The translations under genes and the position numbers were made by a program. A DNA stretch of 32,352 nt from assembly GCA_014904985.1 (NCBI GenBank), contig MU129218.1, positions 1 to 32,352 of the forward strand, written 5' to 3'. The notes under the pieces were generated by a model that was not told the DNA's origin, made no database searches, and saw only the letters and a program-made list of their open reading frames with translations. The stretch is from Hydnum rufescens UP504 (Eukaryota > Basidiomycota > Agaricomycetes > Cantharellales > Hydnaceae). Below, one piece after another: positions 31,263 to 32,352 of the stretch. The number at the start of each line of letters is the position of its first letter. Position 1 is the stretch's first letter.

Positions 31263-31954
31263 GCATTTGCCCCTATTTGATTATGTAATGTATCTGCAAT
31301 TAGGAATGAAGGCCTGGGTGTGTAATCCATCATATTACATAATCCCAATTCGTTAGAGTCACCCTTAAGGCAGCAGGATTGATTTGAAGGGATTGAAGGG
31401 GAATTCAAGACGATATACAGAAGGGCAAGTTGAATTGCTGGGTCCACCATATCATGGCTTATGGTAGGGCATAGATGAATACAGTCCCTGTGGCCTGTTG
31501 AAGACCCTGGGAGATTGACTCATGTACAAGGGAAATGAGCATTCCATTTACATCTTTTCAGGCATATGGAAATTCATGCTCATCCATGAACAGACGAAAG
31601 GCTTGTTATTGGAATGACATATTGGTACATTTTTAATTCGTTCATTGGAAAATTCGACACTGAAGGAGAGAGAAAGTTCACTCAGACCCAGATACCAAAC
31701 ATTTATCCCAGCTACTATGGATATATACCTGGGAAACATTTTTCTTTTGGTGTGGAAGAAAAAACACCAAAAAATGGGGGGCAGTAGGTACCTACTGTGT
31801 GAGGGGCAAAGGAAGAAAGGAATTGGCCTTAGTGGCTCCTAGGATGGGAATAATGATATGGATCTCTAGCTGCAAGGAGACTTAGGCTAGAAGGAATCAC
31901 CATGCCAGGCATTGCCTCTAGGCATGTGTGGTCTGGTCTTATAGGACCTCTTCT

Positions 31955-31976
31955 TGTGGCCATGGCCATGGCCACA
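31955..31976. repeat. 22-bp perfect palindrome
   Basis: TGTGGCCATGG through CCATGGCCACA is an uninterrupted 22-bp palindrome, built from overlapping GGCCATGGCC units. Confidence 0.8.
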
Positions 31977-32352
31977 GCACACCTCCCCCAGAGCCTCACC
32001 TAAGCTGTGGCTGCTGCCTTGTATCTCTGTGCCCATTCATTATGGCAGCACAGCCACATTCCACCATGATACAGTGGCCTTTCTGCAGCCAGCGTCCTTG
32101 TGTTACAGCTATGCCCTTAGGGCATGGGACATACCTTAGTCTCCTTATGCAGTCACCCTTATGGCATCTTGCCTTCCCCCTGGTCTTGTGGTTGTGGCCC
32201 AGCTTTCCCCTGCAGCTCACCTATCCTATTGCTGTCATGGAAGCTGAACCTGTCCCAGTGGCCCTCGCCACAGCCTGGCTCTTGCTGTGGCATGCTCCTG
32301 TGGCTTGGCCTAGAAGCCACTCTGTCTCTATGCCCTCTTGTGTCCATACCTC

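Larger units (their letters stand above)
30013..32352. other. Gene-free right end
   Basis: No ORF above 106 codons and no recognisable domain. It contains the 161-bp repeat array (30895-31262), a perfect palindrome (31955-31976) and, from about 31950 to the end, text rich in TGTGGC/GCCACA words that looks like old degenerate repeat. Motifs such as AAAACTGACAGAGA recur at 30580 and 31220. Confidence 0.5.

Noticed and set aside
1..32352. CRISPR arrays, rRNA or tRNA genes
   Set aside because: No regularly spaced short repeats were seen, and GGTTC-like box fragments (for example near 30105) lack a cloverleaf; a eukaryotic nuclear origin also argues against CRISPR.

Overview
The window looks like nuclear DNA of a filamentous basidiomycete, most likely an Agaricomycete. 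The evidence is genes cut by many 45-75 nt GT-AG introns, two GC-AG introns, a DUF6534-type membrane protein family, a fungal ABCG half-transporter, a UMP1 proteasome assembly factor and a tyrosine-recombinase-like gene family common in mushroom-forming fungi. Species cannot be named from the sequence alone. All exon boundaries are read by eye from splice signals and frame continuity.

Layout. 1-1456 (minus): 5' part of a flavin-dependent halogenase-like gene running off the left edge. 1733-2438 (plus): a possible divergent orphan gene. 2439-5196: no convincing gene. 5197-5892 (minus): UMP1 homologue with one apparent 1-nt loss. 6520-7360: two diverged direct repeats of about 290 bp. 8265-16666: a direct segmental duplication (copy 1 8265-11687, copy 2 12510-16666). 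Each copy carries, on the minus strand, a coiled-coil (Ncp1-like) gene followed by a DUF6534-type membrane protein gene; all four are damaged, with different lesions. The 0.8-kb spacer holds a 22-bp perfect palindrome and a MITE-like inverted-repeat element. 16735-17295: a dispersed repeat interrupted by a 210-bp hAT-like MITE with a perfect 8-bp target duplication. 18198-21018 (plus): a near-complete 16-exon ABCG half-transporter with two apparent 1-nt losses. 22197-22710: relic of a second ABCG gene. 24200-25130: LTR-like sequence.

From about 25.1 kb the base composition changes: CpG becomes scarce and TpG/CpA common. A copy of the 17-kb dispersed repeat lies here (26180-26487) with CpG sites changed to TpG or CpA, as expected for methylation-driven decay. 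Within this block is a decayed tyrosine-recombinase (Crypton-like) gene (27230-29735), with near-perfect or perfect hairpins upstream (26743-27043) and one downstream (29982-30012). Two of the hairpins sit inside predicted 5' introns. The last 2.6 kb has no gene but holds a degenerate repeat of about 161 bp and several perfect palindromes.

The housekeeping and transport genes on the left and centre appear unrelated in function. The window is best read as gene islands separated by duplicated and transposon-derived DNA. The most unusual parts are the hairpin-flanked recombinase gene and the duplicated gene pair whose copies have lost different parts.
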